From Ardenticatenales bacterium (lineage in GTDB: Bacteria > Chloroflexota > Anaerolineae > Promineifilales > Promineifilaceae), in the NCBI GenBank assembly GCA_020634515.1, contig JACKBL010000006.1:310001-374000 (forward strand): DNA of 64,000 bases, in the 5' to 3' direction. Position 1 is the first letter of the stretch, and each line of letters starts with the position of its first letter. The position numbers were made by a program, and so were the translations under genes. This document shows positions 46,647 through 55,393 of this stretch, in pieces. The notes under the pieces are model-generated. The model was not told where the DNA came from. It did no database searches and saw nothing but the letters and a program-made list of their open reading frames with translations.

Positions 46647-49160
46647 TTACCGCGATTTTCGGGTTTTTGCCGGCATTTCCGGCATCAAAGAAAGCTGTTC
46701 CACGACTTCTTCCCGCTCCTCCGGCACTGCCGGGCGCAGTCGCAGACGAATTGCCCCCGTCACACGGCTGCGTGGCCCCGCATCGATCACCTCTTGGGGC
46801 TTGATTGGGCGGTTGCCCGTCACGGCTTCATTCAGATACATCTTCTTCACCCGCCCCGTGGAAAGCATGACGACCAACTCCGTATTCTCCACGCCAATCA
46901 AGGCCGCCACGACCTCCGTCGCCCCTGCCGGCAATCGCAGGTTAATCACCCCCTGCCCATACCGGCCCTGCGTGGGATACTGGCTCAAAGGAGACGCCTT
47001 CGCCAGGCCATTGTCCGTGATGCTCCAGATAAACCCCTCTGAATCTACCACATCCATGCCAATTACACCATCCGTATCGCCCGCCAGTCTAATGCCCATC
47101 ACGCCCCCTGCCGGCAATCCCATGGGCCGCACGGTATCCTCCTTGAAGCGAATCACCTGCCCACCCGCCGTCGCCAGCATGACATCATCCTCGCCACCCG
47201 TCAACCGCGCCCAACCCAGCGCATCATTTTCCGGCACGTTCATCACGTCGAATGGCTCCGTCTGAATGCCGGGCAAATCTTCCACGCGCACCCGCTTCAC
47301 CACCCCGGCCAGCGTCGTCATAAACAAGTAGCCTTGCGCTTCCGCCGGCAGCACCAACGCGGCAACCACATGCTGCCGCCGCGAAAAGCCCGTCAGCTCC
47401 GCCCAGTGCGTTCCCTTGCCCAACTCCCGCGATTGCGGCAGTTGATACACCGGCAAACTGACGGCCTGCCCGCTGGCGGAAAACAAGTACAAAACATCCT
47501 GCGTATTCGCTTCCAACACCGTCAGCGGCAGTTCCGCCGGTTTTGACGGAATAGGAACCATGTCCGGGGAGGTGGTGCGGGCGACCGTCCCTTTCTCGCC
47601 CACCATCACCCACACCTGTTCATCCGGCAGCAAATCCATCGCCGTCAGCGTGCCGGCCTGGCTGGAATCCACGATCTGCGAACGCCGCGTGTCGCCATAT
47701 TTCTCTCGAATTGCTTGCAGTTCCTCCGCGATGCGGTGGCGCATCAGTTCGGGGCGCGTCAACAGCCCCTGCAAATAGGCAATCAGGCGCTGCATCTCCT
47801 TATGCTCGTCCTGAATTTTGCGTCGCTCCAAAGAAGCCAGCCGACGCAGCGGCATATCCAGCACAGCCTGCGCCTGCTCCGAGGTAAAACCAAACTGCCG
47901 CCGCAAATTGGTGCGCGCCGTATCCGCCGTGCGCGACTTCCGGATCAGGGCAATCACCTCATCCAGGTTGTCCAGCGCCGTCATCAGCCCTTCCAGGATG
48001 TGCGCCCGCTCCTGCGCCTTCATCAGGTCGTACTCGCTGCGCCGCCGTACGATCTCCAGCCGATGGTCCAGGTAAATGCGCAACGCCTGCTTCAGCGTCA
48101 ATACGCGCGGCTCCTCATTCACCAGTGCCACCATGATGATGCTAAACGTGCTTTCCAGCGGCGTGGTCTTGAACAACTGCGCCAGCACGTCTTCCGGCTC
48201 CACATTGCGCGTCGTTTCAATGATGATGCGCGTGCCATTCCGGTCAGACTCGTCGCGCAAGTCGGTGAGGCCATCCAGTCGCCCGGCGCGGTGCAAATCA
48301 GCAATGCGGCTGATAAGGTTGGTCTTGTTGACCTGGTAGGGCAGTTCCGTAATCACCAGGCGCGACTTATTGCGCTCCATTTGCTCTACATGGACTTTGG
48401 CGCGCACGGTAATCCGCCCGCGGCCGGTGGCATAAGCATTCGTCAGGGCGTCGGTTTCGCTGTCGCCCTTGGCGCGATACCGGTAAATGAGGCCGCCGGT
48501 GGGGAAATCGGGGCCTTTGATGTAGCGCATCAGGTCTTCGAGCGTGATCTCTTCGTATTGTTCCCACCGCTGCAGCATGAACTGGAGGGCGTCCAGCACT
48601 TCGTTCAGGTTGTGCGGCGGAATGCTGGTGGCAATGCCCACGGCAATGCCGGACCCACCGTTGATGAGCAGATTAGGCGCGGTTGCCGGCAAAACCGATG
48701 GTTCCTGCATCGAATCGTCGAAATTAGCAACGAAATCCACGGTCTCCTTGCCAATGTCCTCCAGCATGTCAAAACCCATTGGCGACAGGCGCGCTTCCGT
48801 GTAGCGCATCGCCGCCGCCGCGTCCCCATCCACCGAGCCAAAATTACCCTGTCCATCAACCAAGACGTAGCGCAGCGAAAAGTCCTGCGCCATGCGCACC
48901 ATCGCATCATAAACGGCGCTATCGCTGTGCGGATGATACTTCCCCAGCACCTCCCCCACTACACGGGCCGACTTACGGTGTGGCTTGTTGGGTCCCAACC
49001 CCATGTCATACATCGCGTAAAGAATGCGTCGCTGCACCGGTTTTAATCCGTCGCGGGCGTCTGGCAGTGCCCGCGAGACAATCACACTCATCGCGTAGCT
49101 CAAATAAGACTGCCGCATCTCTTCGTCAATGTCGATTTGTTTTACGAGACCAATTTCCAT
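46647..49160 (-). CDS. gyrA: DNA gyrase subunit A (type IIA topoisomerase A subunit)
   Basis: An 837-residue subunit. The breakage-reunion domain includes VSRALPDARDGLKPVQRRILYAM, the DNA-gate HPHSDSAVYDAMVRMAQDF and the active-site Tyr in AAMRYTEARLS (about 122). A coiled-coil tower follows (about 330-490), then a six-blade beta-pinwheel C-terminal domain (about 500-815). It cuts and rejoins duplex DNA with GyrB. The GyrA box that distinguishes gyrase from topoisomerase IV reads SRELGKG instead of QRRGGKG, so DNA wrapping may be weaker and a ParC-like role is not excluded. It is a single gene with no neighbour in the same unit. Confidence 0.92.
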   Translation of the reverse strand: MEIGLVKQIDIDEEMRQSYLSYAMSVIVSRALPDARDGLKPVQRRILYAMYDMGLGPNKPHRKSARVVGEVLGKYHPHSDSAVYDAMVRMAQDFSLRYVLVDGQGNFGSVDGDAAAAMRYTEARLSPMGFDMLEDIGKETVDFVANFDDSMQEPSVLPATAPNLLINGGSGIAVGIATSIPPHNLNEVLDALQFMLQRWEQYEEITLEDLMRYIKGPDFPTGGLIYRYRAKGDSETDALTNAYATGRGRITVRAKVHVEQMERNKSRLVITELPYQVNKTNLISRIADLHRAGRLDGLTDLRDESDRNGTRIIIETTRNVEPEDVLAQLFKTTPLESTFSIIMVALVNEEPRVLTLKQALRIYLDHRLEIVRRRSEYDLMKAQERAHILEGLMTALDNLDEVIALIRKSRTADTARTNLRRQFGFTSEQAQAVLDMPLRRLASLERRKIQDEHKEMQRLIAYLQGLLTRPELMRHRIAEELQAIREKYGDTRRSQIVDSSQAGTLTAMDLLPDEQVWVMVGEKGTVARTTSPDMVPIPSKPAELPLTVLEANTQDVLYLFSASGQAVSLPVYQLPQSRELGKGTHWAELTGFSRRQHVVAALVLPAEAQGYLFMTTLAGVVKRVRVEDLPGIQTEPFDVMNVPENDALGWARLTGGEDDVMLATAGGQVIRFKEDTVRPMGLPAGGVMGIRLAGDTDGVIGMDVVDSEGFIWSITDNGLAKASPLSQYPTQGRYGQGVINLRLPAGATEVVAALIGVENTELVVMLSTGRVKKMYLNEAVTGNRPIKPQEVIDAGPRSRVTGAIRLRLRPAVPEEREEVVEQLSLMPEMPAKTRKSR

Positions 49161-49311
49161 AGTGTGCCAGATGTCCCCTCTGAACTAGAAGAAGTATAGT
49201 AACTTCTGGAGGTTGAGTGGTTACGAAGTGTACCGCATTATCGCCTGCCTGCTCAAATGTAACACAAGCTAGACCATGCAAATATAGAACATTTGTTTTT
49301 GGTCGTCAAAC

Positions 49312-49337
49312 AAAAAGAACACGGAAACCCGTGTTCT
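49312..49337 (-). terminator. Rho-independent terminator of the SUF operon
   Basis: AGAACACGG (49316-49324) pairs with CCGTGTTCT (49329-49337). On the minus strand the stem is followed by TTTTTG. It lies about 50 bp after the Rieske gene, the last gene of the operon. Confidence 0.85.
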
Positions 49338-49388
49338 CAAAACAACTTCCGGGAAGGTAGCCGCGACTAACAGACCTTCCCAGAAGCG

Positions 49389-49742
49389 CTACCAGGCATT
49401 CCGCGGCACTTTCACATAAATGGCATCCCCAACAACGCGCGCCTCGTACGTTGGAACGGCTATCACAGCGGGGAGCGATAGTGCCGCGCCCGTGCGCAGG
49501 TCGAAGCGCGCGCCGTGCCGTGGGCATTCAATCTCACAACCCCGCACATCGCCATCCGCCAAGGGTCCACCGTCATGCGTGCACACGTCTGCTATGCAGT
49601 ACAGTTCGCCATCAATGTTAAAAATGGCGATGGTTTCCTCTTCCAGGTCGATCAGCGTGCGCGCGCCAGGTGGAATATCCGCAATGCCGGCAACGCGCAC
49701 AAAACCATCTCGCGCCAATTCCACGCCACTATCAAGACTCAT
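49389..49742 (-). CDS. Rieske-type [2Fe-2S] ferredoxin-like protein
   Basis: A 117-residue single-domain Rieske protein. Both cluster motifs are complete: C-T-H-D-G-G (CTHDGGPLADG) and C-P-R-H (ECPRHGARFDLRTG). It is soluble with no membrane anchor, of the type used as an electron carrier for dioxygenase-like enzymes; in many suf operons a similar protein may accept or test clusters. ATG 49742 overlaps the end of sufU by 11 bp, so the two are translationally coupled. A terminator follows. Its position as last gene of the SUF operon suggests a role in iron-sulfur assembly or electron supply. Confidence 0.9.
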   Translation of the reverse strand: MSLDSGVELARDGFVRVAGIADIPPGARTLIDLEEETIAIFNIDGELYCIADVCTHDGGPLADGDVRGCEIECPRHGARFDLRTGAALSLPAVIAVPTYEARVVGDAIYVKVPRNAW

Positions 49743-50148
49743 CCTCATCCTCGTCATGTGCGTGCCGCATAGTATCCGGGTCGGGAAGGCCAAAAGCGCC
49801 CGCTTTCAACACTTTCAAGGAAAGCAGCGCGCACTTCACACGCGCCATACTCAGCGGCACGCCCAGCAGCTCCAGCAACCGCTCTTTGGGAAAAGCGCGC
49901 ACCTCCGTCAACGTCATGCCCTTGACCTCGTCCGTGAGCAGGGATGCCGACGCCTGGCTAATGGCGCAACCATCCCCGCTCCAGCAGATCTGAGCGACGC
50001 GCCCCTCGCTATCCAGACGCACATCAATCCGCACCACATCACCGCAAAGCGGGTTATCCTCCTCATACGAGAAGTCGTGCGGCTCCAATGTCCCGTAATT
50101 GAGGGGATTCTCATACAGATCGATGATCTGCTCACGATAAATATCCAT
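49732..50148 (-). CDS. sufU: SufU, zinc-dependent sulfurtransferase/scaffold of the SUF system
   Basis: A 138-residue SufU/IscU-like protein. The three conserved Cys are in NPLCGDVV, GDGCAISQAS and ARVKCALL. The ~20-residue SufU-type insertion (KGMTLTEVRAFPKERLLELLG) lies between the second and third Cys. In Gram-positive-type SUF systems it takes persulfide sulfur from SufS and passes it to SufBCD. It is 30 bp downstream of sufS. The C-terminal tail is Asp/Glu/His-rich (HAHDEDEDES). Confidence 0.95.
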   Translation of the reverse strand: MDIYREQIIDLYENPLNYGTLEPHDFSYEEDNPLCGDVVRIDVRLDSEGRVAQICWSGDGCAISQASASLLTDEVKGMTLTEVRAFPKERLLELLGVPLSMARVKCALLSLKVLKAGAFGLPDPDTMRHAHDEDEDES

Positions 50149-50178
50149 GATAAACCTCCCGCCGCCGCCTGTCGCCCG

Positions 50179-51405
50179 CTAGAGCCGAAAGACCTGGCGG
50201 GCGCGTTGCAGCGACTGCACTAGTGTATCAATTTCCGCCGTGGTCGTGTACAAATAGAAACTGGCACGCACGGAGGCAGACACGCCTAGCTTGTGATGCA
50301 GTGGCATGGCACAGTGGTGCCCCGCGCGCACGGCCACGCCATCTTTATCCAGGATTTCGGCCACGTCGTGGGCGTGGATACCGGCCAGCGTGAAGGCGGC
50401 CACGCCTCCTTTGCGCGGCGCGGGCGGCCCCAGCAGTGTCATGCCGGGGACTTCGCTTAATGCCTCCAGCGCGTAGCTGGTAATAAACTGCTCGTGCGCG
50501 TGAATCTCCGCCATGCCTACCCGGCGGAGATAGTCAACGGCTGCTCCCAACCCCACCGCTTCGGCAATGGCGGGCGTGCCCGCCTCAAACTTCCACGGCA
50601 AATCGTTCCAGGTGGAACCCTCCAACCGGACGCGACGAATCATGTCCCCCCCACCCATGAAGGGAGGCATCGCTTCCAGCAGTTTGCGCCGTCCGTAGAG
50701 AATGCCGATGCCGGTTGGCCCGCACATTTTGTGCCCGGAGAAGGCCAGGAAATCGCAGTCCAGGTCCTGTACATCCACAGGCAGGTGTGGGACGCTCTGC
50801 GCGGCGTCCACGACGCTGATGGCTCCGGCTTGCCGGGCCAGGCTGACTAACTCTTTGACAGGATTGATCGTGCCAAAGACGTTGGACATGGCGGTGAAGG
50901 CAAAAATGCGCGTTTTCTCGTTGAGCAGGCGCGGCAGAGCATCCATGTCCAGCAGTCCGTCCACCGTGAAGGGGACGTATTTGACGATGGCGCCGGTTTG
51001 CGCGGCGATCATCTGCCAGGGCACGATGTTGGAGTGGTGTTCCATTTCCGTGAGGAGGATTTCGTCGCCGGGGCGCAGGTTGGTCCGTCCCCAACTGTAG
51101 GCCACCAGGTTGATGGCTTCGGTGGTGTTGCGTACATAGATGATTTGGGCGGGATCGGGAGCGTTGATGAAGCGGGCGATGCGCCGGCGCGCGTCTTCGT
51201 AAGTGTTGGTGGCTTCTTCGCTAAGTTTGTGAATGCCGCGGTGGACGTTGGCGTTGATCTGGCGGTAGTAGTTGTCCATGGCGGTGATGACGTCCTGGGG
51301 CTTTTGGGCGGTGGCGGCGCTGTCGAGGTAGATGAGGGGAATGCCGGCATAAACATCCTGCCCCAAGATAGGAAAATCAGTGCGAATGGCTTGAACGTCT
51401 AACAT
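50179..51405 (-). CDS. sufS: Cysteine desulfurase SufS
   Basis: A 408-residue group II PLP-dependent cysteine desulfurase. The PLP Lys is in FSGHKMCGPTGIGILYG, and the active-site Cys is in VAVRAGHHCAMPLHHKLG. It also has NTTEAINLVAYSWG and the cofactor-binding TEMEHHSNIVPW. It removes sulfur from cysteine to form a persulfide for SufU. It lies after the sulfurtransferase gene with a 126-bp gap that contains a GC-rich hairpin (51476-51503). Confidence 0.96.
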   Translation of the reverse strand: MLDVQAIRTDFPILGQDVYAGIPLIYLDSAATAQKPQDVITAMDNYYRQINANVHRGIHKLSEEATNTYEDARRRIARFINAPDPAQIIYVRNTTEAINLVAYSWGRTNLRPGDEILLTEMEHHSNIVPWQMIAAQTGAIVKYVPFTVDGLLDMDALPRLLNEKTRIFAFTAMSNVFGTINPVKELVSLARQAGAISVVDAAQSVPHLPVDVQDLDCDFLAFSGHKMCGPTGIGILYGRRKLLEAMPPFMGGGDMIRRVRLEGSTWNDLPWKFEAGTPAIAEAVGLGAAVDYLRRVGMAEIHAHEQFITSYALEALSEVPGMTLLGPPAPRKGGVAAFTLAGIHAHDVAEILDKDGVAVRAGHHCAMPLHHKLGVSASVRASFYLYTTTAEIDTLVQSLQRARQVFRL

Positions 51406-51475
51406 AGTGAACGGCTAACCTGTTATGATCGAATCTGCCCGCGAATGGAAACGACAACGCATCGCGGAAAAACAA

Positions 51476-51503
51476 CAGGGGCGCAGCCTACGCCGCGCCC
51501 CTG
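51476..51503. promoter_or_regulatory. GC-rich hairpin inside the SUF operon
   Basis: CAGGGGCG (51476-51483) pairs with CGCCCCTG (51496-51503) in the leader between the sulfurtransferase and sufS genes. It could be a processing or attenuation structure. No T-run follows. Confidence 0.45.
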
Positions 51504-51531
51504 CATTTGTAACGTTGTTTGCAGAATGGGG

Positions 51532-52401
51532 TTATGAGATGGCGACCGGTTTTTCAATAGGTACGCCAACCAGGTTGCCCCATTCAGTCCAGGAACCATC
51601 GTAGTTGCGTACAGAAGGATACCCCAGGAGGTAGGTTAATACAAACCAGGTGTGAGAACTGCGCTCGCCAATGCGGCAGTAGGCCACGACGTTTTGGTCA
51701 GGGGAAAGGCCCTGTTCTTCTTCGTAAATGGCGCGCAATTCGGCGACGGATTTAAATGTGCCGTCGCTGTTGGCGGCACGGCTCCAGGGAACGCTACGCG
51801 CGCCCTTGATGTGCCCACCGCGCAGAGCGCCTTCCTGAGGCAGGCCGGGCATGTGCAGTAGCTTGCCGCTGAATTCATCTGGACTGCGGACGTCTACGAG
51901 GGGGCTGCCGGCATTGATATGCTTCAACACGTCATCCCGAAAGGCGCGAATCTTATAGTCGGCGCGTTGTTGGGGCGTGTAGGTGGCCGGAGGAAATGCC
52001 GGCACGTCCTTCGTCACCGCTCGTTCTTCCGCCAACCACTTGTGCCGCCCACCATCCATCAGGCGACAATCCTTGTGCCCAAACAGCTTGAAAACCCAAA
52101 ACGCATAAGCCGCCCACCAGTTGCTCTTATCGCCATAGAATACCACCGTCGTATCATTGCCGATGCCGTGGCGCGCCAACAACTGCGCAAACCGCGCCTC
52201 ATCCAGATAGTCGCGGCGAATCGGATCGTTCAGGTCAGAAACCCAATCAATATGCACCGCGTTGGGAATGTGTCCCGTGCTGTACAGCAGCACATCTTCG
52301 TTGCTCTCCACCAGACGGACATTCGCCGTGTCCGACAAATGCTCCGCCACCCACTGCGTAGAGACAAGCACATCAGGATATGCATACGTCGGTTCACTCA
52401 T
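51532..52401 (-). CDS. sseA: Sulfurtransferase (thiosulfate/3-mercaptopyruvate type), two rhodanese domains
   Basis: A 289-residue protein of two rhodanese domains. The N-terminal one (about 8-130) is inactive, and the C-terminal one (about 155-285) carries the active loop YCRIGERS with the persulfide Cys. It moves sulfane sulfur from thiosulfate or mercaptopyruvate to thiols. Its position inside the operon, between sufD and sufS, suggests that it feeds or buffers sulfur for cluster assembly. ATG 52401 has CAGGAG about 8 nt upstream. The gap before it contains a family-C repeat. Confidence 0.88.
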   Translation of the reverse strand: MSEPTYAYPDVLVSTQWVAEHLSDTANVRLVESNEDVLLYSTGHIPNAVHIDWVSDLNDPIRRDYLDEARFAQLLARHGIGNDTTVVFYGDKSNWWAAYAFWVFKLFGHKDCRLMDGGRHKWLAEERAVTKDVPAFPPATYTPQQRADYKIRAFRDDVLKHINAGSPLVDVRSPDEFSGKLLHMPGLPQEGALRGGHIKGARSVPWSRAANSDGTFKSVAELRAIYEEEQGLSPDQNVVAYCRIGERSSHTWFVLTYLLGYPSVRNYDGSWTEWGNLVGVPIEKPVAIS

Positions 52402-52465
52402 CAAAACAACTCCTGTGAGAATAGCGGGGAATGATAAGGGCGCATTCGTATTTTAGAAGTAACTG

Positions 52466-52500
52466 CCAAGCTAGATTGGACCAATTTTGTCTGGTGAAAG
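52466..52500. repeat. Hairpin-repeat family C, half copy inside the SUF operon
   Basis: CAAGCTAGATTGGACCAATT followed by TTGTCTGGTGAAAG matches the 5' half of the full element at 53847-53916. It lies between sufD and the sulfurtransferase gene. Confidence 0.65.
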
Positions 52501-52513
52501 CCGTGGTTCGTCT

Positions 52514-53809
52514 TCAGCCCAGCTTCTTGAGAATACGGTCGGCAATTCGATTACGCACGCCCTCTACCGGAATCCGTTGCATAATCGGCTCAAAGAATCC
52601 CTGAACCAACATTTGCCGCGCCGTATGCGTATCAATGCCCCGACTCATGAGATAGAACATTTCCGTTTCATCCAGATGTCCTACCGTGGAGGCGTGCGTA
52701 CAGCGCACGTCATCGGCCTCAATCTCCAGGCCGGGAATCGAGTCCGCGCGCGCGTCCCGGTCCAACAGCAAATTGCGATTGGCCTGGAAGCCGTCAATGC
52801 GCTGGGAATCAGGCAGCGCCTTGATCATGCCTTGCCACACGGAACGCGCCCTATCCTTCAGCGCACCCTTATACAGCAGGTCGCTAACCGTGTCCGCCGC
52901 ATTGTGGTTTTGCTGCGTGTCCAGGTCAAAATGCTGCCGGTGGTTGCCGAAAAACAGCCCTGACATGCGCGCCCACGCGCCCTGCCCATCCAACTCAACC
53001 GTTTGGAAGGACTTGGTGAGCCGCGTCCCCATGGCGCTGATCACCCAATCAAGGCGGCCGTCCCGCCCGACGCGGCCCCGTTCATGCGTGAATTGCCACA
53101 GGTCTTCGCCGAAGTCCTGCAAGGAGACATAGATCAAACTGGCCCCGTCGCGTACCAGCAGTTCCAGCGCGCCATTGTGGAGGGCTTGCCCACTGCTGCC
53201 GCCGGCGGAAGCGTATTCGTCAATGAGGATGGCTTCCGCGCCACGTTCGAGGACCACCAGCGTGTGGCTGAATGTCTTTCCGCTGGAAGACCAGAGCGCG
53301 TTGTGCAAAGGAGCCGCCGCCTTCACATTCTTGGGTACATAAAGAAACGTGCCGCCGCGCCAGAACGCGCCATGCAAAGCGGCGAATTTGCCTTCGTTGA
53401 CCGTAACGGCTTCCTGCATGAAGTGCGCGCGCACCAGGTCGCCATGCTCCCGCACGGCGGTGTGCATGTCACAAAAGATGACGCCCTGCGTCCGTAGTTC
53501 TTCGCTTATTTCGTATTTCTGGATCGTGCCATCCAGCTCCAGAATGACGCCGCCGGCCTTGTCTTCCGTCAACTGCTCGCCCAGGTAAGCGGGTATGTCG
53601 GCGACATTGCCGGCACCGTTGAGAGAGGGACCGATGCTGTCCAGTTTCAAGCGGCGTATATCGGTGCGCCGCCAGGGTTCGTCATTGGTCGTAGGCAGGG
53701 GCAGGCTGTCATAAACATCCCAGGCGGCCAGGCGGAAATCCCGCATCCAGGCCGGCTCCTCCAAATGCGCGGAAAGCTGCGCCACTGCCTCTCGTGTAAA
53801 TCCTGTCAT
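52514..53809 (-). CDS. sufD: SufD, SUF scaffold subunit
   Basis: A 431-residue SufB/SufD-family protein. It has a helical N-domain, a right-handed beta-helix core and the conserved C-terminal family motif (HASTVGHLDETEMFYLMSRGI, then ARQMLVQGFFEPIMQRIP). The conserved His needed for assembly is in CTHASTVG. It forms the SufBC2D scaffold with SufB and SufC. ATG 53809 is preceded by TGAGGA at 5-nt spacing. The nearby alternative ATG 53815 overlaps that site. Confidence 0.94.
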   Translation of the reverse strand: MTGFTREAVAQLSAHLEEPAWMRDFRLAAWDVYDSLPLPTTNDEPWRRTDIRRLKLDSIGPSLNGAGNVADIPAYLGEQLTEDKAGGVILELDGTIQKYEISEELRTQGVIFCDMHTAVREHGDLVRAHFMQEAVTVNEGKFAALHGAFWRGGTFLYVPKNVKAAAPLHNALWSSSGKTFSHTLVVLERGAEAILIDEYASAGGSSGQALHNGALELLVRDGASLIYVSLQDFGEDLWQFTHERGRVGRDGRLDWVISAMGTRLTKSFQTVELDGQGAWARMSGLFFGNHRQHFDLDTQQNHNAADTVSDLLYKGALKDRARSVWQGMIKALPDSQRIDGFQANRNLLLDRDARADSIPGLEIEADDVRCTHASTVGHLDETEMFYLMSRGIDTHTARQMLVQGFFEPIMQRIPVEGVRNRIADRILKKLG

Positions 53810-53846
53810 GAACATCCTCAAAAGTTGTAGGTTTGAAGGCAACTGC

Positions 53847-53916
53847 TAAGCCAGATTGGACCAGTTTTCTCTGGTGAAATTGGTTCACTCTCCAAGAATG
53901 AACCAATCCTGGCTTA
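53847..53916. repeat. Hairpin-repeat family C, complete three-way-junction copy
   Basis: Outer arms TAAGCCAG (53847-53854) and CTGGCTTA (53909-53916) are perfectly complementary. Inside are two hairpins: ACCAG/CTGGT (53860-53864/53871-53875) and ATTGGTTCACTCT/AGAATGAACCAAT (53879-53891/53895-53907, one mismatch). It fills the sufB-sufD gap. Confidence 0.85.
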
Positions 53917-53918
53917 AT

Positions 53919-55355
53919 CTAGCCAATGGAGCCTTCCATCTGAAGTTGAATCAGGCGGTTCATCTCAATGGCGTACTCCATCGGCAGTTCCTTGACGAGC
54001 GGCTCGATGAAGCCATTGACGATCATCGTATTTGCCATTTCTTCGTCCACGCCCCGACTCATCAAATAGAAGATTTGCTCTTCTCCTACTTTGCTTACCG
54101 AGGCTTCATGACCAATGGTCACGTCCTGGTCGTTAATTTCAATGTAGGGATAGGTGTCGGAGCGGCTGTGTTCGTCGAGCAGCAAGGCATCGCAGACCAC
54201 GTTGGACTTGCAACCATGCGCCCCTTCGTACACTTTCAGCAGGCCACGATAGGAGGCGCGCCCGCCGTTCTTGCTGATGGATTTGGAGATGATGCGGCTG
54301 GTGGTGTTGGGGGCGACGTGGACGACTTTCCCGCCGGCGTCCTGGTGTTGGCCTTTGCCGGCAAAAGCGATAGACAGAATCTCCCCATGCGCGCCCGGTT
54401 CCATCAAATAGACTGCCGGATACTTCATGGTCACTTTCGACCCCAAGTTGCCATCAATCCACTCCATTGTGGCATTGGCGTACGCCATGGCCCGCTTCGT
54501 CACCAGATTGTAGACATTGTTGGACCAGTTCTGAATCGTTGTATAACGGCAGCGGCCCCCCTTCTTCACGATGATCTCCACCACCGCCGAATGCAGCGAG
54601 TCCGACGAGTAGATCGGAGCCGTGCAGCCCTCAACGTAATGGACGTATGCGCCCTCGTCTACCACAATCAGCGTGCGCTCAAACTGCCCCACGTTCTTGG
54701 CATTGATGCGGAAATACGCCTGCAAGGGCATATCCACCTGCACACCAGGGGGAACATAGATGAAACTACCGCCAGACCAGATAGCCGTATTCAGAGCGGC
54801 AAATTTATTATCGTTGTATGGGATGACGGTGCTGAAATACTCGCGCACGATTTCCGGATACTGCGCCAGACCATCGTCCATCCCCAGGAAAATGACGCCC
54901 TTTTCTTCCAGTTCGCGCTTGATGTTGTGGTACACCACCTCGGACTCATACTGCGCAGCAACGCCGGAAAGAAATTTCTGCTCCGCTTCCGGGATACCCA
55001 GTTTATTGAAGGTGTCCTTGATGTAGCCGGGCACATCCTCCCAGTTATCTTCCTGGCGATTGCTGGGTTTGATGTAGTAGTAGATGTCGTCGAAATCAAT
55101 CTCGGACAGACTCGCCCCCCATTCCGGTAGCGGACGGTCCAGAAAGTGTTGATATGCCTTCAAGCGGATGTCCAGCATCCACTCAGGCTCGCCCTTCATT
55201 TGGGACATCTGGCGGATGATGGCTTCGTTGAGGCCCTTCTCGGCCTTGAACACGTAATCTTCGGCGTCGGCAAAGCCATATTTCGTAGCATAATCCTGGT
55301 TAAAGCCAGCGATTATTTCGTTTTCGCTCATTTCATATTCAACGGTTGCGCCCAT
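53919..55355 (-). CDS. sufB: SufB, SUF scaffold subunit
   Basis: A 478-residue SufB. An N-terminal helical region is followed by the beta-helix core. The expected cluster/persulfide residues include the Cys of YVEGCTAPIYSSDSLHSAVVEI and of GAHGCKSNVVCDALLLDEHSRSDTYP. The C-terminal family motif is HEASVSKVGEEQIFYLMSRGVDEE. It is the site on which iron-sulfur clusters are built with SufC/SufD. AGGAGG precedes ATG 55355, 38 bp after sufC. Confidence 0.97.
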   Translation of the reverse strand: MGATVEYEMSENEIIAGFNQDYATKYGFADAEDYVFKAEKGLNEAIIRQMSQMKGEPEWMLDIRLKAYQHFLDRPLPEWGASLSEIDFDDIYYYIKPSNRQEDNWEDVPGYIKDTFNKLGIPEAEQKFLSGVAAQYESEVVYHNIKRELEEKGVIFLGMDDGLAQYPEIVREYFSTVIPYNDNKFAALNTAIWSGGSFIYVPPGVQVDMPLQAYFRINAKNVGQFERTLIVVDEGAYVHYVEGCTAPIYSSDSLHSAVVEIIVKKGGRCRYTTIQNWSNNVYNLVTKRAMAYANATMEWIDGNLGSKVTMKYPAVYLMEPGAHGEILSIAFAGKGQHQDAGGKVVHVAPNTTSRIISKSISKNGGRASYRGLLKVYEGAHGCKSNVVCDALLLDEHSRSDTYPYIEINDQDVTIGHEASVSKVGEEQIFYLMSRGVDEEMANTMIVNGFIEPLVKELPMEYAIEMNRLIQLQMEGSIG

Positions 55356-55393
55356 TGTGACCTCCTCAGGTAAGTCGGCAGTCGGGGCAGCGC

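Noticed and set aside
47715..49046. 443-codon plus-strand open frame
   Set aside because: It is antisense to gyrA, with no recognisable protein character; high GC gives long shadow frames. The same applies to 53856-55130 (antisense to sufB) and 3708-4700 (antisense to the S41 gene).
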